From Aquatica leii (taxonomy: Eukaryota > Arthropoda > Insecta > Coleoptera > Lampyridae), in the NCBI GenBank assembly GCA_035610365.1, contig CM069432.1, positions 170,064,035 to 170,128,034 on the forward strand: a DNA stretch of 64,000 bases, read 5' to 3'. Under the pieces are notes generated by a model. The model had not been told where the DNA came from, searched no databases, and saw only the letters and a list, made by a program, of their open reading frames with translations. The position numbers and the translations under genes are program-made. Below are positions 13,441 to 24,639 of this stretch, one piece after another; the first letter of the stretch is position 1, and each line of letters begins with the position of its first letter.

Positions 13441-15087
13441 TTGTTTTTCACTTTAGTTCAATGATTTAGGTTTTCACGTGTTGTCTTTAAGAAAAAAAAA
13501 AAATAGAACGATATTTGGTAAATTATTGAATATAATTAGCAAGAAATAAACTAATTACCAAAAAATGGGAAACTGTTACGTTAAATGAATTGGAATAATC
13601 AATACGATAGGGTTAAACGGCATTGGAAACTTTTAGTTTTTTTTATTAAATTGTTTTTAGACTGCAAATAAATAATATGCGTAGCTGATATCAACAAAAC
13701 TGGTTTGGTCTTTGGATTCTAATGTGATTATCTCGTGTATGCTGTATAAAAAAACATGAAATATTAATAAGGTAAAAAAAATAAAAATTTATGAACCGTA
13801 CATATGAATTTCATGTTATTTCAATGTACACTAAAAACAATAGGTCATTAATCTTCTTATGCAATGAACTTCGGCTATTAGTGCATCCATAATCTGCAGT
13901 TAATTGCATTTTAGTTTAAAGCAAAATTAAAACCATTATTCACAACGGGATGTACAATTAGTTACAACATTACATGAATAACGTAGTTTGTAAATAATTT
14001 TCTAAAGAATAACATTAATTAAAAGGATCTTATTGTATATACTCGTCATAAATATTTGATTGTTTGCCTTGACCAGATATTAATGTGAAGTAACTTTATT
14101 TGGTACCGGCCTACTTTATATGTTTAATATTCTCCGTGTGGTGTACTCTATTAGCATAGGCGTATTTGAGTTGCAAAATGTCATTCTGTAGTCTGTCTCC
14201 ACCCAACTACTATTTACTTAACAGAAATTAACTTAACTTGTTCTATTCACTATTCAGATAGTAAATAATTTTATTTATTTTTAATCATAGTTTATCGTAG
14301 CGGTGAAAAGCGATTTTTACATACCAAATAAAAATTTATTTTTAGATGAACGTACTCTGTAATATTTAATGTTAAACACTAAAGTACAAATGTTAAAACT
14401 TGCTTAAATGGCATGAATTATGGACCTTAAACAATTAATTGCTTTACAAACTGCTCTACCGAGGCGTTTTAAATTATAACAGATAAATGTTGTTAAACTC
14501 TTATAACGAGAAAATTTGTATTAAATGAAGAAAGTTCACTATATTGTTTTTCATTTTGTCGTCGATTTACTTTAAATGAACTTCGCGTTATTTTTAAATA
14601 GTAATTGTAGTGTAGTATAATAAAACTTATTTGAAAAATTAAATATTGTGTATACCAGCATTGGTTACGTATTTTTGTACATCTTTGTCAGCATAACTTT
14701 AATATTTTTGTTTGTCAGGTAAGATTGTGTATCATCATCTCTAGCAACAATTATTATGGAATTAGACTTGGCGTAATTGCTAAAGGACCTGTGGGTGGAT
14801 CTTTAATGCGCGACCTTCTAGATACATTGGCGTAGTAAAATTATTGTATTACGACAAAAAAAGTGGCGCAACATGAAAGTGTTCAATTTAGCTCAAAATT
14901 AGGTCTATTAATTGAATTTACCCCTTGTGAACAACTGCTAGTCAACCTTTAGTTTAAATTTTTTATTATTTAATTTCGTAGTTGTTAGTTTAGTTATTTA
15001 TAAGTGAAATGGTTTTTGTTTGCTTACATACACTTTGATTTGAAATTGTGTAATCAATAAATTCAATACACCTTTCCGATATGTGCG
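13441..15087. other. AT-rich stretch without recognisable gene
   Basis: I see a poly-A run near 13490 and otherwise featureless AT-rich sequence. No coding or RNA motif is recognisable. Confidence 0.55.
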
Positions 15088-15306
15088 TTGAATTTTCTAT
15101 ACAATAAACAGGCTAAGACTTCCACCGGAGTTATAGAATTTACATCTTTCATTGAAACAGATGTTCACGAGGTCACTGAGGAAGAATGTTATCAGTTGAA
15201 AAATACTGTAATGCCACAGAAATTCACTCAACCTGAACTCAATGATTTAGCCTTCCACTATATGCTGCTGAGCAAAACGAAGGCTGGATTGCTTTTAAAA
15301 ATGTAA
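15088..15306 (+). pseudogene. Fragment of unnamed arthropod protein family
   Basis: The 72-codon frame ends with KFTQPELNDLAFHYMLLSK. From memory this resembles the start of a large uncharacterised protein family, abundant and repetitive in arthropod genomes, in which TQxELNDLxRDLxLSKxxAELL precedes LCFC and GYTKYxCFLC-type motifs. Here the frame stops just after the LSK block and I see no continuation downstream, so it is a short fragment. Another piece of the same family, from its middle, is at 34020-34500 on the opposite strand. The copy number and scatter suggest carriage by a transposon, but the family's function is unknown to me. Confidence 0.45.
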
Positions 15307-17689
15307 TGAACAGCATTTTGTGAAATCCAAAACTAATATATCTATAAAATCAATACTGTTTGGTTTGTTAAATTGTGCTATATTTGGATGTGATAAGAAA
15401 AAATCTAAATCTTATTTGAAATCACAACATATTTAGTCAATTCCACTTATTAAAATTTAAACCCTATTAAAAAACTAGTGGAATTCTACAAGTGATACAT
15501 TATTATGTTAATAGAGTAACGTCCAAATTGTCATCTGATGTTGCCTTCTTTGTCAGAACGTTTATTCGGGTCTCATATTTTTTCAATCGGGCTCAATAAG
15601 GTGATAAGACATAGTGCAGCAACGAATTTAATTTATATACCAAGGTTTTCGATTTCTGTACCTTAATTATTTCATACAGTTCCGACAAATATTAGAATCC
15701 ATGCACTCCATAATGCCTATAAACGATAAACATTTACTTTGGGTTCAATAAATTGAAAAATAATCTGAAAGAGATATTTTATGGTTGGTCAAGAAAGTAA
15801 TACTTTACTACTTAATGTTATTATAAACTTAAAAAAAACAAAGGCCATAGTATTCTATTTTTATGTTTGGAAACAATTACTTAACGTAAATACAAAAACA
15901 TTAGTTAACTTTTCATAGAGGGTGATCGTTTCTTCTTAAAATCATTTGTCAGCGTTCTAATAGCATGTTTTTGTTTTCCTACAAGCTCGTATCTCTTTTT
16001 TTTAGGTCACTTCTTTCTTGGTTAATTTCGGTTATTGCGCATATCACGTGACAAGTCCTTATCAAATTACGCCAAATCTATTACGTTTTAACTATTTGCA
16101 TCGTATTTTAAATTATTCATGACCATTTCAAATTCTTAATTACTTCTGTTTTGGAAGTTTTGAGAGAGAATAGCTAATAACCATGTTAGCATTAAAAGAA
16201 ATACTAAACGAAATTTTTCTAAATTTCTATGTAAGATTCCTCGCTTGCTTTTTATGCGTTATTTAAATATCATAAATGGTATCTTTGTAATGAATTTCGA
16301 TAACTGCAATAAATCTTATAATCAACCGTTGTTTCGGTTTATAAAAATACTTTGCAATCACTATGATTACCTAAAGTTAAATTTTGCAAATTTTAAATTT
16401 GAAGTTTACTGTGACGTTAGTATTTGGTTTTCATATTTTTGAATTTTTTTTAAAGTATTAAGTACTTACTATCATTATTCTGTTGTAACGTACCCAGGTC
16501 GATAAGATGCTGCAACTAGAGGAAAGGTAACTAGCATTTAATCAGCAACGGCTGCTCTAAAATTGTCGGAGAGAGCGTGGACAGCTACTTTATATGATCA
16601 GAACAAATTGTGTCGTTTTGAGATCATGAAGCTAGAAAGTTTGGACACCAGAGCGAGGTTTTAACGGCGCTCGGTCGCAATGGCAAAACTTACTGTTATA
16701 GAAAAAATACTTTGTATTAGGCTCGACTAAAAACGACACAAAACAATTAAATAAACTTAAGGAAGTACTTATTGTGATAACTCCGTCGGTTAGATCTAGT
16801 CGATGCGATAGGAGAGCGCGTTATACTGAAATAAGAATAATGAGATTTGGGTACAAATACATGAAAGTTACATACAATCGAAATGATATTACAAATCGTA
16901 TGCTAATGCTTTTCATGAACTTCTTTCCATCGAAGGTGATAGTTTTAATATCGCTATTTAGATTTTGGTGATGGAAATTACATCTTTTGATAGACTCGTT
17001 GTTTACATCTTCTAATTTTTTATACAAATATGAACATTAAATTACGTTTAAATTCTTTGCTTTGTCGCTCTGTACTAATGTAGGCACAGCTACGTAGATT
17101 TGGAGTGAGCATTTTGTGTAAAAAGTGTTAGAATAAAACCAAAAGCCCTTGTTTGAAGAATAGTTTCATATGACCTAATAAGATGTTTTTTACTCGATTT
17201 TATTAATAACTTTCTTAACAATTTTATGCAAAAAAATCGCTGTTTTTTTTAGTTTTTTGCTTATAAAAATAAAACTAATTGTGATGGTGTCAAGAGAGAA
17301 ATGGTAGAGTAGTAAACACGTGAAGAAAACAAGATGTTGATCAGACCATTAGTTTAAGATAAAATCGGGAAAAGCGGTCAAAGTGCAGTTTTTTCAAAAA
17401 TTCATAATTCGGTTATTTTTTGAGTGGTAGCGTAGATCTTCCGACCAGTATTAGTAATTAATATAACTTTACATGTGCAAAAAGCAGGCACTGTCCGAGA
17501 CATGTTTTTCGATCTGTGGTCATTTGAATTTTTTACTATGCAATTTCAATGCGATTTCAATTTACAAAAACGATTTCGAAAGTAGAATTTTCATACTTCA
17601 AAACGTTCATTTTGGTTTTGCATTAAAACGCCAAGAAATATGTTATAAATGAAGCTGAACATCACGAGAAACGGCCGAGCGCTTGAGAG
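15307..17689. other. AT-rich stretch, a few unexplained GC-richer bits
   Basis: No recognisable gene. The segments 16490-16720 and 16770-16840 are less AT-rich than the surroundings and may be remnants of an old repeat. Open frames there overlap on both strands without known motifs. Confidence 0.5.
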
Positions 17690-17865
17690 TAATTGAAGAG
17701 TGGGGGAGAGAAGCAGTCAAGAAGAAGTACGTTTATAGTAATACTGTTTGTATTTTTTTTAATTCTGGGGTATTTCGTTCCGAGAGAATCGATTCTTCAA
17801 TCAAATCGCTCGAAAAACGAACAGGAGAGCAACAATTTTACGTTTTTTGCTATATTCTGTTATAT
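17690..17865 (+). repeat. Left terminal inverted repeat of Academ-like element
   Basis: It matches the reverse complement of 22440-22614 over about 165 bp with substitutions. The best conserved part is 17767-17845. The shared stretch also creates similar short open frames at both ends (containing GYFVPR and ILQSNRSKN), which are repeat shadows and not genes. Confidence 0.75.
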
Positions 17866-18060
17866 CATTATAAAAACATTATGAACGTGTATAGTATTTA
17901 TACCTGTATTACTTTTGATGGAATTTTATGGGAGGAAAACTAATACGGATCGGATGTATAGAAATTTGTGACATTTATTTTACATATTACATATGTATAA
18001 AACAGTACAAAGTTTTACAATAATTTATTTTTTTTGGAAAGCATTGAAATTGAATTCGTA

Positions 18061-21000
18061 TCATCGAAATTTTTGTCGACATGGGCCGGTTTCAGGAGAA
18101 TTCTCACTTTCACAAATGTTTTTGAATCCCATTACAATATCGGTCTCATTGTGAGCATCTTCCTCGCAATCATCGTTTGATATCGCACTTTTTAAATTGT
18201 AACACGTAGTTTTTTCACAGTATACACATAGATTCTTGCATCGCAAACCGTGTTTATCGCAACGGCACGAAGTATCCACGCATTTTCCTTATTGCAGGAA
18301 CATGATATCTGATGAAGCAGCCTTGGAGATTGGTGGATGGGTAGTTTTTACAGGTATCAAGCACTTGGGTCTTACTTGGATCCGCAATCAGTTTAGATGC
18401 GTTTTACCTAACTAAAGCTGTAATTGATAAAAAACTCGAAAAGCGTGCTGCTTAGTTGCTCCTTCTGTCGGCGGTAAAGTCTCCATAGAGATTTTTTTTA
18501 AACTTTAGCTTCGCTAAAATGTTGATGTCGTAAGTCACGCAACGAGAAGGACTTCGATTTATTTACTTATATTTTGTATATATATTTCTCGAATCAAATC
18601 GAATGCACTTTCAGTTATTCTATCATGACTCGCATTTTCGTCATAGAAAACCGAAGCCAATTAAAGAAGTGTTTCGATTTGACTTTCAGATGAAAACGCT
18701 TCTATCAATTTACTGTTACTAAGTTTATAACAGCACGAAGTGGTGTCACATCCACAAGAAGCATGAATAAACACCACAATATTCTGTAAACTTTTATAGT
18801 TAAAACTATTACTGCTATAAAATTGGTGTTTTTCCTCTTTACCTTCCTTCCGGAAGTAAATATTTTTCAAGTTTGTCGCCAGTTGAGACAAAATTACAAG
18901 TAAATCAATATCCTCACTTGCGATAATTACAGTTGTTTCAGTATCAATACGAGAATTTTTAGTAGCCGTAACTATAATCAATCTATCTGCATCTTTAGGA
19001 GCGATTTTTGTTTTAAATCCAGCTGTATTTAATGACATACTTATCATATCAATTATTTTCGATCTGTTTCTGGCGTTACTGAGAAATTCTTTTTCATTTA
19101 CTACAATTGTATTTTCATCAACTGCGATTTTGCGACCAATATTTTTCATTTTTCCTCGAGAACGCTCTACGGACTTTGTTGATAATGTATCATCGCCGGG
19201 ATAACCGTCGAACAGGATGAGGCTGTACCGATGATACTCTTTATTTTTGTATTATCTGTCGTACCAATTTATTCAAAAAAAACCGCTATCGACAACGTAT
19301 GGCTTTCAATATTCAAAGCAATCTTTTGGAGTAACACTAATGGTGAGATATAAACTTGTTTGTTGTCTACATTCGTCATTGTCATTGATGCAGCCAAACG
19401 AACTACTTTACTGCTTCTTTTGTACTTTATATCTGCAAATTTTTTATTTGAAGTATCTACCATCTTGTCTGTATTGGAAAATGGATTATACATAGTGAAG
19501 AAATGCTGTAATTTTGACAAATCTTCTTGTCTTTCTACCATAGGTCAAGCTTCTGCTATATTTAATGCTCAATTGTTAAATCAGTCCACAGTCCAGACCA
19601 AAAGCGATCGTTGTTATAGTCTTGTTTGCAAAATGTATCATATCCAACTAAATCCATAATTGATTTCAAATTCAACGTTTTTTGGACATATAGTAAGCAA
19701 GCTTTCGCGTACAAATGATGTTCGGAAGAAAAAAGAAAGGTATCAATAATTGTATTGTTTGTATGTGTAGATCGAAATTTCCTGGTCTCTGCATCGATAA
19801 ATCTTTGCAATAGACAAATTAATTTGAAACATTGCACCCACAGTTTACTAGTTGGGCTATTATTCTCTTCCAAAGCTGCGACAAATTTCTGTAATATGTT
19901 AGTAATTATACTACCAGTCAAAAAAAATTGAAAATTCTTCTTCTATTCTCAAAGCTATTATTCAAATGTTTCCTCTCACTATCTGTTAATTCGATTTTTC
20001 GATAGACCATATCGGCAAGCGCAGCTTGCAGCAACAAGTGGCTTTTCACAAATCTAGAAAAAGCGTGCCAAGTCAACGCTTTGTCAGCTTATAATTCAGC
20101 AAAAATAGTGCAGAAAACTTATTTGAAGCCACTGTCAGTCATGATTTCGCCAATAGATCCAAGGAATTAGGAATTAGTGCGGTTAAAATGGTCATGCATT
20201 CGCTTGGCGGTGCTTTTATAAAAGGTAATGCAATTATTTTCGCAGTCTGGAAATCTGTATTTTGTGCATCGTAATTGTTCATAAACCCGTGCCAGTTGGG
20301 AGTTTTTTTTGATGCAGTATGTTTTCCGTAGAAATATATCAAATCAGTTGATTTGATATCAATTGTGAAATGAATATGATCCACTTCTTCATTCCAATTA
20401 CGTACCATAAAGCTATATAATTCGAATGGCTTATTATTTTTGTAATCAGTCAACGGAAATAAACCATGCGTGCCACTGATATATTTTAAAAATATCTTTG
20501 ATATGCGGGAATATTGCTATGGAACTTAACATAATCTCAGGGCGTAACACACATTATACCATCCATGCAGTGGAAAGTATTTTGTCCATCAATAGTAGCA
20601 GTAGTCAAACACAAATTGCGGATACGTGTCGGAAACGAAATTGAAATTTCCTGAAATTACTGTTTTATTATAAGACGCGCACAAACCAATATTATGCAAG
20701 GAGTCGAGAAGTCCTCTTTCAGAATATTTCGTATATATCATACTTGAAAGACTTAATAAAAACGGTCTCGGTCTCACAGACGCCATTATGCACTGCTGTT
20801 ATTATCTTATTACCACTTTTTCTAAGATTGTTCTTTGGGAGTATTTTTGTGAGTTTTAATAAGAATGTCGAGGAAGAGCTTAAGTGTTTTCGGTATATCT
20901 TTTGTGGCGTTAATTAAAATATTAACCGGCGAGTTGCAATTTGTATTAGTAAATTTTATCGCTCGAATATCTTGTAAAATAATATGACTGGCTAACTCTA

Positions 21001-21600
21001 CGATTCTCAATATTTCTTCGTTTTCATCGCATTTACGCTCGCTATACCAGCTTTCTTTCATGCATTTTCTAGTAGTACGTTTGAAACACGATCGTTATTA
21101 CTTGCATAAACTATTTCATAGGTACCTCAATTTCGCTGTTTGCTCGTATATTCTTGTAAAATATTTTTCAAAGGAAACTGATATTCTTCGGTATTTTCTA
21201 ATATGAAATTTATAATGAAAGTCAATAAATCTGACATGCCTTTGCTGATCGGTCGTCTCATAGTATTGCTTGGACGATACGTGTAAAAAGTAGTCAAACA
21301 TGTAGAATGGTACTAAACATAATTTTCAGTATAAAAATCATCGTTTTGATCTTTCAGAACACGTACGCGCGATGCAATAATCTTGTTGACATTTTTTCAT
21401 AAGCATTCAACTGCATGATTATGTTTTCACTACTGTCTTTTGTTGATATGCGTATTCTACTTTTTGAACCATAAAAACAATTAGAATAAAAGAAACAATT
21501 CATCGAGAAATCAAATTCACGTTCTTCTTTTCGGTGCGTTCTATTCTGTTGCCACGTTTTCTTAGATGCCTTTATATCCAATTTTATATTGGCCTCTCCA
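18061..21600 (-). pseudogene. Large transposon protein with nuclease and CXC segments
   Basis: Pieces run collinearly on the minus strand. The N-terminal region (21600-21116) has REFDFSMNCFFY. Next is KESWYSERKCDENEEILRIV (21060-21000), then SVRPRPFLLSLSS and IGLCASYN (20780-20660). PNWHGFMNNYDAQNTDF and IALPFIKAPPSECMTIL follow (20310-20180), then KLWVQCF, YAKACLLYVQ and FWSGLWTDLTIEH (19870-19562), and ISPLVLLQKIALN (19360-19290). A 162-codon frame (19149-18661) contains ADRLIIVTA, IASEDIDLLVILSQL and HASCGCDTTS, resembling the PIN/FEN1/XPG nuclease fold with its acidic residues. The end (18290-18190) is a Cys-rich tesmin-like CXC segment. I recognise this order from a widespread family of repetitive metazoan proteins. 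At least six frame interruptions mean no product. The DNA-cutting role is inferred from family resemblance. Confidence 0.6.
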
Positions 21601-22439
21601 GTATTTTTTTTGACACGATTGGTGTACCGTGATTTGCATCATTTTTTAAAATTTTAATTCTTTCTTATCTTTACGTTTTATACTAGAGACGCGATACCTC
21701 TTTCTTTTACGATTTCTTCTATCGGCTTGTCACAAAGCAAACAAATATCTTCAATATCTTTCCACTGTTTACTTTCATCATCTTTCGCATTGAGTACATC
21801 TCTAAAAAATATATATTCATAAGATTAATGAACATGCACAAACGCATTCAATTTTTGCCAAAAACATTTACCTAACCTCTGCAGATGCAGACGCTTGTGC
21901 AATATCAAATTCAGTATTTTTTATAGTTTGTTTCGATATATAATCATTATCTGAAAACATTGAAAAATTACTGTCTTGTTCAAAATGCTGATCCTTTCGA
22001 ATCTAAATTTGTCACACAAGAACAAGAACTGAAAATGCAATACACAGTCTGGATTCTGAATTGAGTATAATGCAATTGAAAATTAACTTTCTTTGACAGT
22101 TGCATAACTCGTTCGACAAGCACTTGAAACACGTAAAATTGAATTTTTGGACAGAAGGGTATAATTTTACGTATAGCAGTTCTGAAATCTGCCTGGTCTG
22201 GCAACAACCTAGAAAGAGCAGGTCATTTCCTCCCTTGAAACTTCAAGGCCAAACAAAACGACAGCTGTGCCCCAACCCCCAGTACAATAAATACGAAGAA
22301 AGTATGGATAAGAACCGCGGAGTATAGCGCAGATGCTCCGAATTTTGGCGAACATTTCATTTGACTATTTATACTGCATGTATATGCATTTTTCTAACGA
22401 AACGCTTCTACCTATTCCTCAATTTAAAAAAAAATGGAT

Positions 22440-22614
22440 CTCAATACAAAGAGATATAGCGAAGAACGTGGAATTGTTGCTCTCTTGGTCGTTTTTCGAG
22501 CGATTTGATTGAAGAATCGTGTTTCTCGGAACGAAATACCCGGGAATTAAAAAAATTGCTGAGATTTTCAAATAAAAAGATCCTTGCCTGCTACTTTCCC
22601 CCACTGTTCAACTA
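22440..22614 (-). repeat. Right terminal inverted repeat of Academ-like element
   Basis: Reverse-complement partner of 17690-17865. The outermost bases, read inward, are TAGTTGAACAGTGGGGG. The divergence between the two ends, like the broken coding region, indicates an old copy. Confidence 0.75.
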
Positions 22615-22642
22615 AAAAAACAACTAAAAAAGATGAATTAAA

Positions 22643-22736
22643 ACTAACATTAGAATGTCTTCCGGGTTTGGGCCGTGTCATAGTTGCAACCGAAGCTATG
22701 ACACGGCCCAAACCCGGAAGACATTCTAATGTTAGT
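22643..22736. repeat. Perfect palindrome, 41-bp arms
   Basis: Arms at 22643-22683 and 22696-22736 are exact inverse complements with a 12-base loop. Each arm contains CTTCCGGGTTTGGGCCGTGT, which recurs (as GGACCGT) at 13.3 kb and 48.4 kb. It lies 29 bp outside the right end of the Academ-like element. I interpret it as two head-to-head ends of the same repeat family, perhaps from an inverted Penelope-like end. Confidence 0.85.
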
Positions 22737-22772
22737 ATAGATTCCGGCCGTGGAAGCCTTCGCTATTACATG
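22696..22772 (-). repeat. End of dispersed repeat family
   Basis: Read on the minus strand this gives TAGCGAAGGCTTCCACGG, then CCGGAATCTATACTAACAT, then CTTCCGGGTTTGGGCCGTGT. The same order is found at 48311-48390. The block is GC-rich against its surroundings. The family looks like the end of a Penelope-like element, judged from the similar copy at 13.3 kb. Confidence 0.55.
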
Positions 22773-22776
22773 AATT

Positions 22777-23272
22777 AAAACGTTAGGAATTAAAATTATG
22801 TCAAATAAACGAATAAAATATATGAAATTTTGGGAAACGATATAATGTATAACAAAAAAATTCTCTTATTACCTAACGTTGAAAATATTTGAATCAAACT
22901 ATGCTGAAATTAAAAATGTGACTAACATATTTAAAATTTAATTTTTTTTATATACAAACAAATAAATTCTGAATTTCAAAATGTTAAAGACATACATATT
23001 TAATTGTTATGCATTCATTTTATTCTACTGAATTTATTCGTTTAATGTATCAAAAAAATGCTGTTTTTATTTTAATTTAATTTAATTTAAAATATGTTAC
23101 ACCATATTTAAAATTCATTTTTGAAGTGAAACTTCTTTATCGGCGTTGGAAAAAAATTTACCGTCACATTTTTTTCGTTACGCGCCATCTTTTTTTTATA
23201 AAATTCTAAAATATTTTTAAATAAATACAAATTGTACAAGGTGTTCAAAGGTAGTAAAATAAATAAAAAGTT
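22777..23272. other. AT-rich stretch without recognisable gene
   Basis: AT-rich sequence including a TTTAATT short tandem run near 23075-23090. Nothing else is visible. Confidence 0.6.
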
Positions 23273-23346
23273 CGCCCGCGGGTGGGCTCGAACCACCAAC
23301 CTTTCGGTTAACAGACGAACGCGCTAGTCGATTGCGCCACGGAGGC
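23273..23346 (-). tRNA. tRNA-Asn (GTT), possibly a pseudogene
   Basis: The minus strand reads a 74-base cloverleaf beginning GCCTCCGTGGCGCAATCGAC, with a GTT anticodon in the loop CTGTTAA. It has an intact T arm (GGTGG TTCGAGC CCACC) and a final unpaired G, matching eukaryotic tRNA-Asn closely. Three things argue for decay. Position 31:39 in the anticodon stem is T:C where G:C is usual. The fifth acceptor pair is C:C. The invariant D-loop GG reads GA. The pol III B box is intact. I see no strong T-run terminator directly downstream on this strand. It is either a degraded tRNA gene or a low-activity copy. Confidence 0.7.
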
Positions 23347-24511
23347 ACATACTATAGGTCACAAAACGGATGGTTATAAGGTACACGATCAAAACGTTGC
23401 TATAAGATACGATCAATTGTTGTTTTGTAATTAATGGCTTATGGTAACTGAAATATGAAATTGAATCTACAAAAATTAGTTAATTGATTTACAAAAATTT
23501 GTATTCATGTTTATGATAATAAAATCCTTTTGTTTAAAATTTATTTAACTTTATTTAACCAATTTCTGAAAAGTTGCATGTAGATCATTTTGCGAAAAAT
23601 AAGGCCATAAAGAAGTTTCACTTCTTACGTGTGTACACTAGTACACGCCCTCATATTTTTATGTTATGTAGACGATACAACTATAACAAAATAAATTTAA
23701 CTTGAAATAAACAAAAAAAAAGTTAGATGCATTAAAAAGTGAAACGGCATTCCATATATATGTCAGAGTAAATTAACAATGACATTACACCGAAATCATC
23801 GTTTTTAAATATTTACTTAAATACACCCATATTTATTAGTATTTACAATACGTGTAAATCTATAAAGACATTAAGATATTGATATTAAAGTAGTACGGAA
23901 TTTTTTTTTTTAATTTGTTTCTAAATATATCACGTTATTCTGTTTGCTTTTTTGGCTGTTTCATGCTAATTTAAAATTGATTATTTTTTATTTGTTTACG
24001 ACTGTTCAATATGAAATATTGTAGATTTAATATATACACCTTGTCCGAGATAAGGATGAACGATCTTAAAATCGACAAGATTTAGGAAGAATTTAGAGTA
24101 TGTTTACATGTAATTTACAAAAGTTGATTTTTTATTTTCGAAATATTTTGAATAATGTGATTTTTGAGATTTTTGCTTTTTCTAATTTTTAAATTTAACG
24201 AAATCTTAAAAAAACTAAAGGCTATTTCTTATTTCCATTTATAAATTTAAAAAAACGCTTTTCTTAAATTCTTGGTTTGACGTTTCCTCTTCGAGAAACT
24301 ATCATTAACTTATTTTATTAGATGGTCACAAAAAGTATTCAAAAATTGCACTTTAGAAATATCTCTATAGCTAAAAATTATAACAAACTTCTGTAAACCT
24401 ACTGTGCAACTTTATGATTTAACCGTTTTTCTAACTCATCGATTTTAATTTCCATGCTGTTCATCAAATATAATTTTTTAGTAATGAAAAACGTGTAATT
24501 ACGAACACTGA
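23347..24511. other. AT-rich stretch without recognisable gene
   Basis: No coding, RNA or transposon motif is visible. Several homopolymer runs are present, such as T9 near 23905. Confidence 0.6.
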
Positions 24512-24639
24512 CACAAGATACATATACATTTATTTAATATGATTTAATCAATACATATTTAAATAACGAACAAAGCACAAGATACATATACATTTATTTA
24601 ATATGATTTAATCAATACATATTTAAATAACGAACAAAG
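24512..24639. repeat. Perfect 64-bp tandem duplication
   Basis: The units 24512-24575 and 24576-24639 appear identical, both running from CACAAGATACATATACATTT to ATAACGAACAAAG. The identity suggests a recent duplication, or an assembly artefact. Confidence 0.85.

Larger units (their letters stand above)
17690..22614 (-). mobile_element. Academ-like DNA transposon, degraded
   Basis: The ends are inverted repeats. The left end (17690 to about 17865) and the right end (about 22440 to 22614) both read, from outside inward, TARTTGAASAGTGGGGG and later share GGGTATTTCGTTCCGAGA and GATTCTTCAATCAAATCGCT. Between them a single large protein is readable in pieces on the minus strand. I infer a 4.9-kb autonomous DNA transposon that is now dead. 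The combination of a transposase-like body with a FEN1/XPG-like nuclease segment best fits the nuclease-bearing Academ lineage as I remember it; another cut-and-paste superfamily is possible. No clear target-site duplication is visible. A Penelope-type palindrome adjoins the right end. Confidence 0.6.

Noticed and set aside
16774-17027. Overlapping frames on both strands
   Set aside because: Overlap on both strands with no recognised motif; likely chance or an old repeat remnant.
17693-17943. Open frames containing GYFVPR and ILQSNRSKN at 17.7 and 22.5 kb as a gene pair
   Set aside because: They are the two inverted ends of the same transposon read in matching orientation, so the protein similarity reflects the repeat and not a gene.
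19247-19659. Plus-strand frames at 19.2-19.7 kb
   Set aside because: Antisense shadows of the Academ-like protein blocks on the minus strand.
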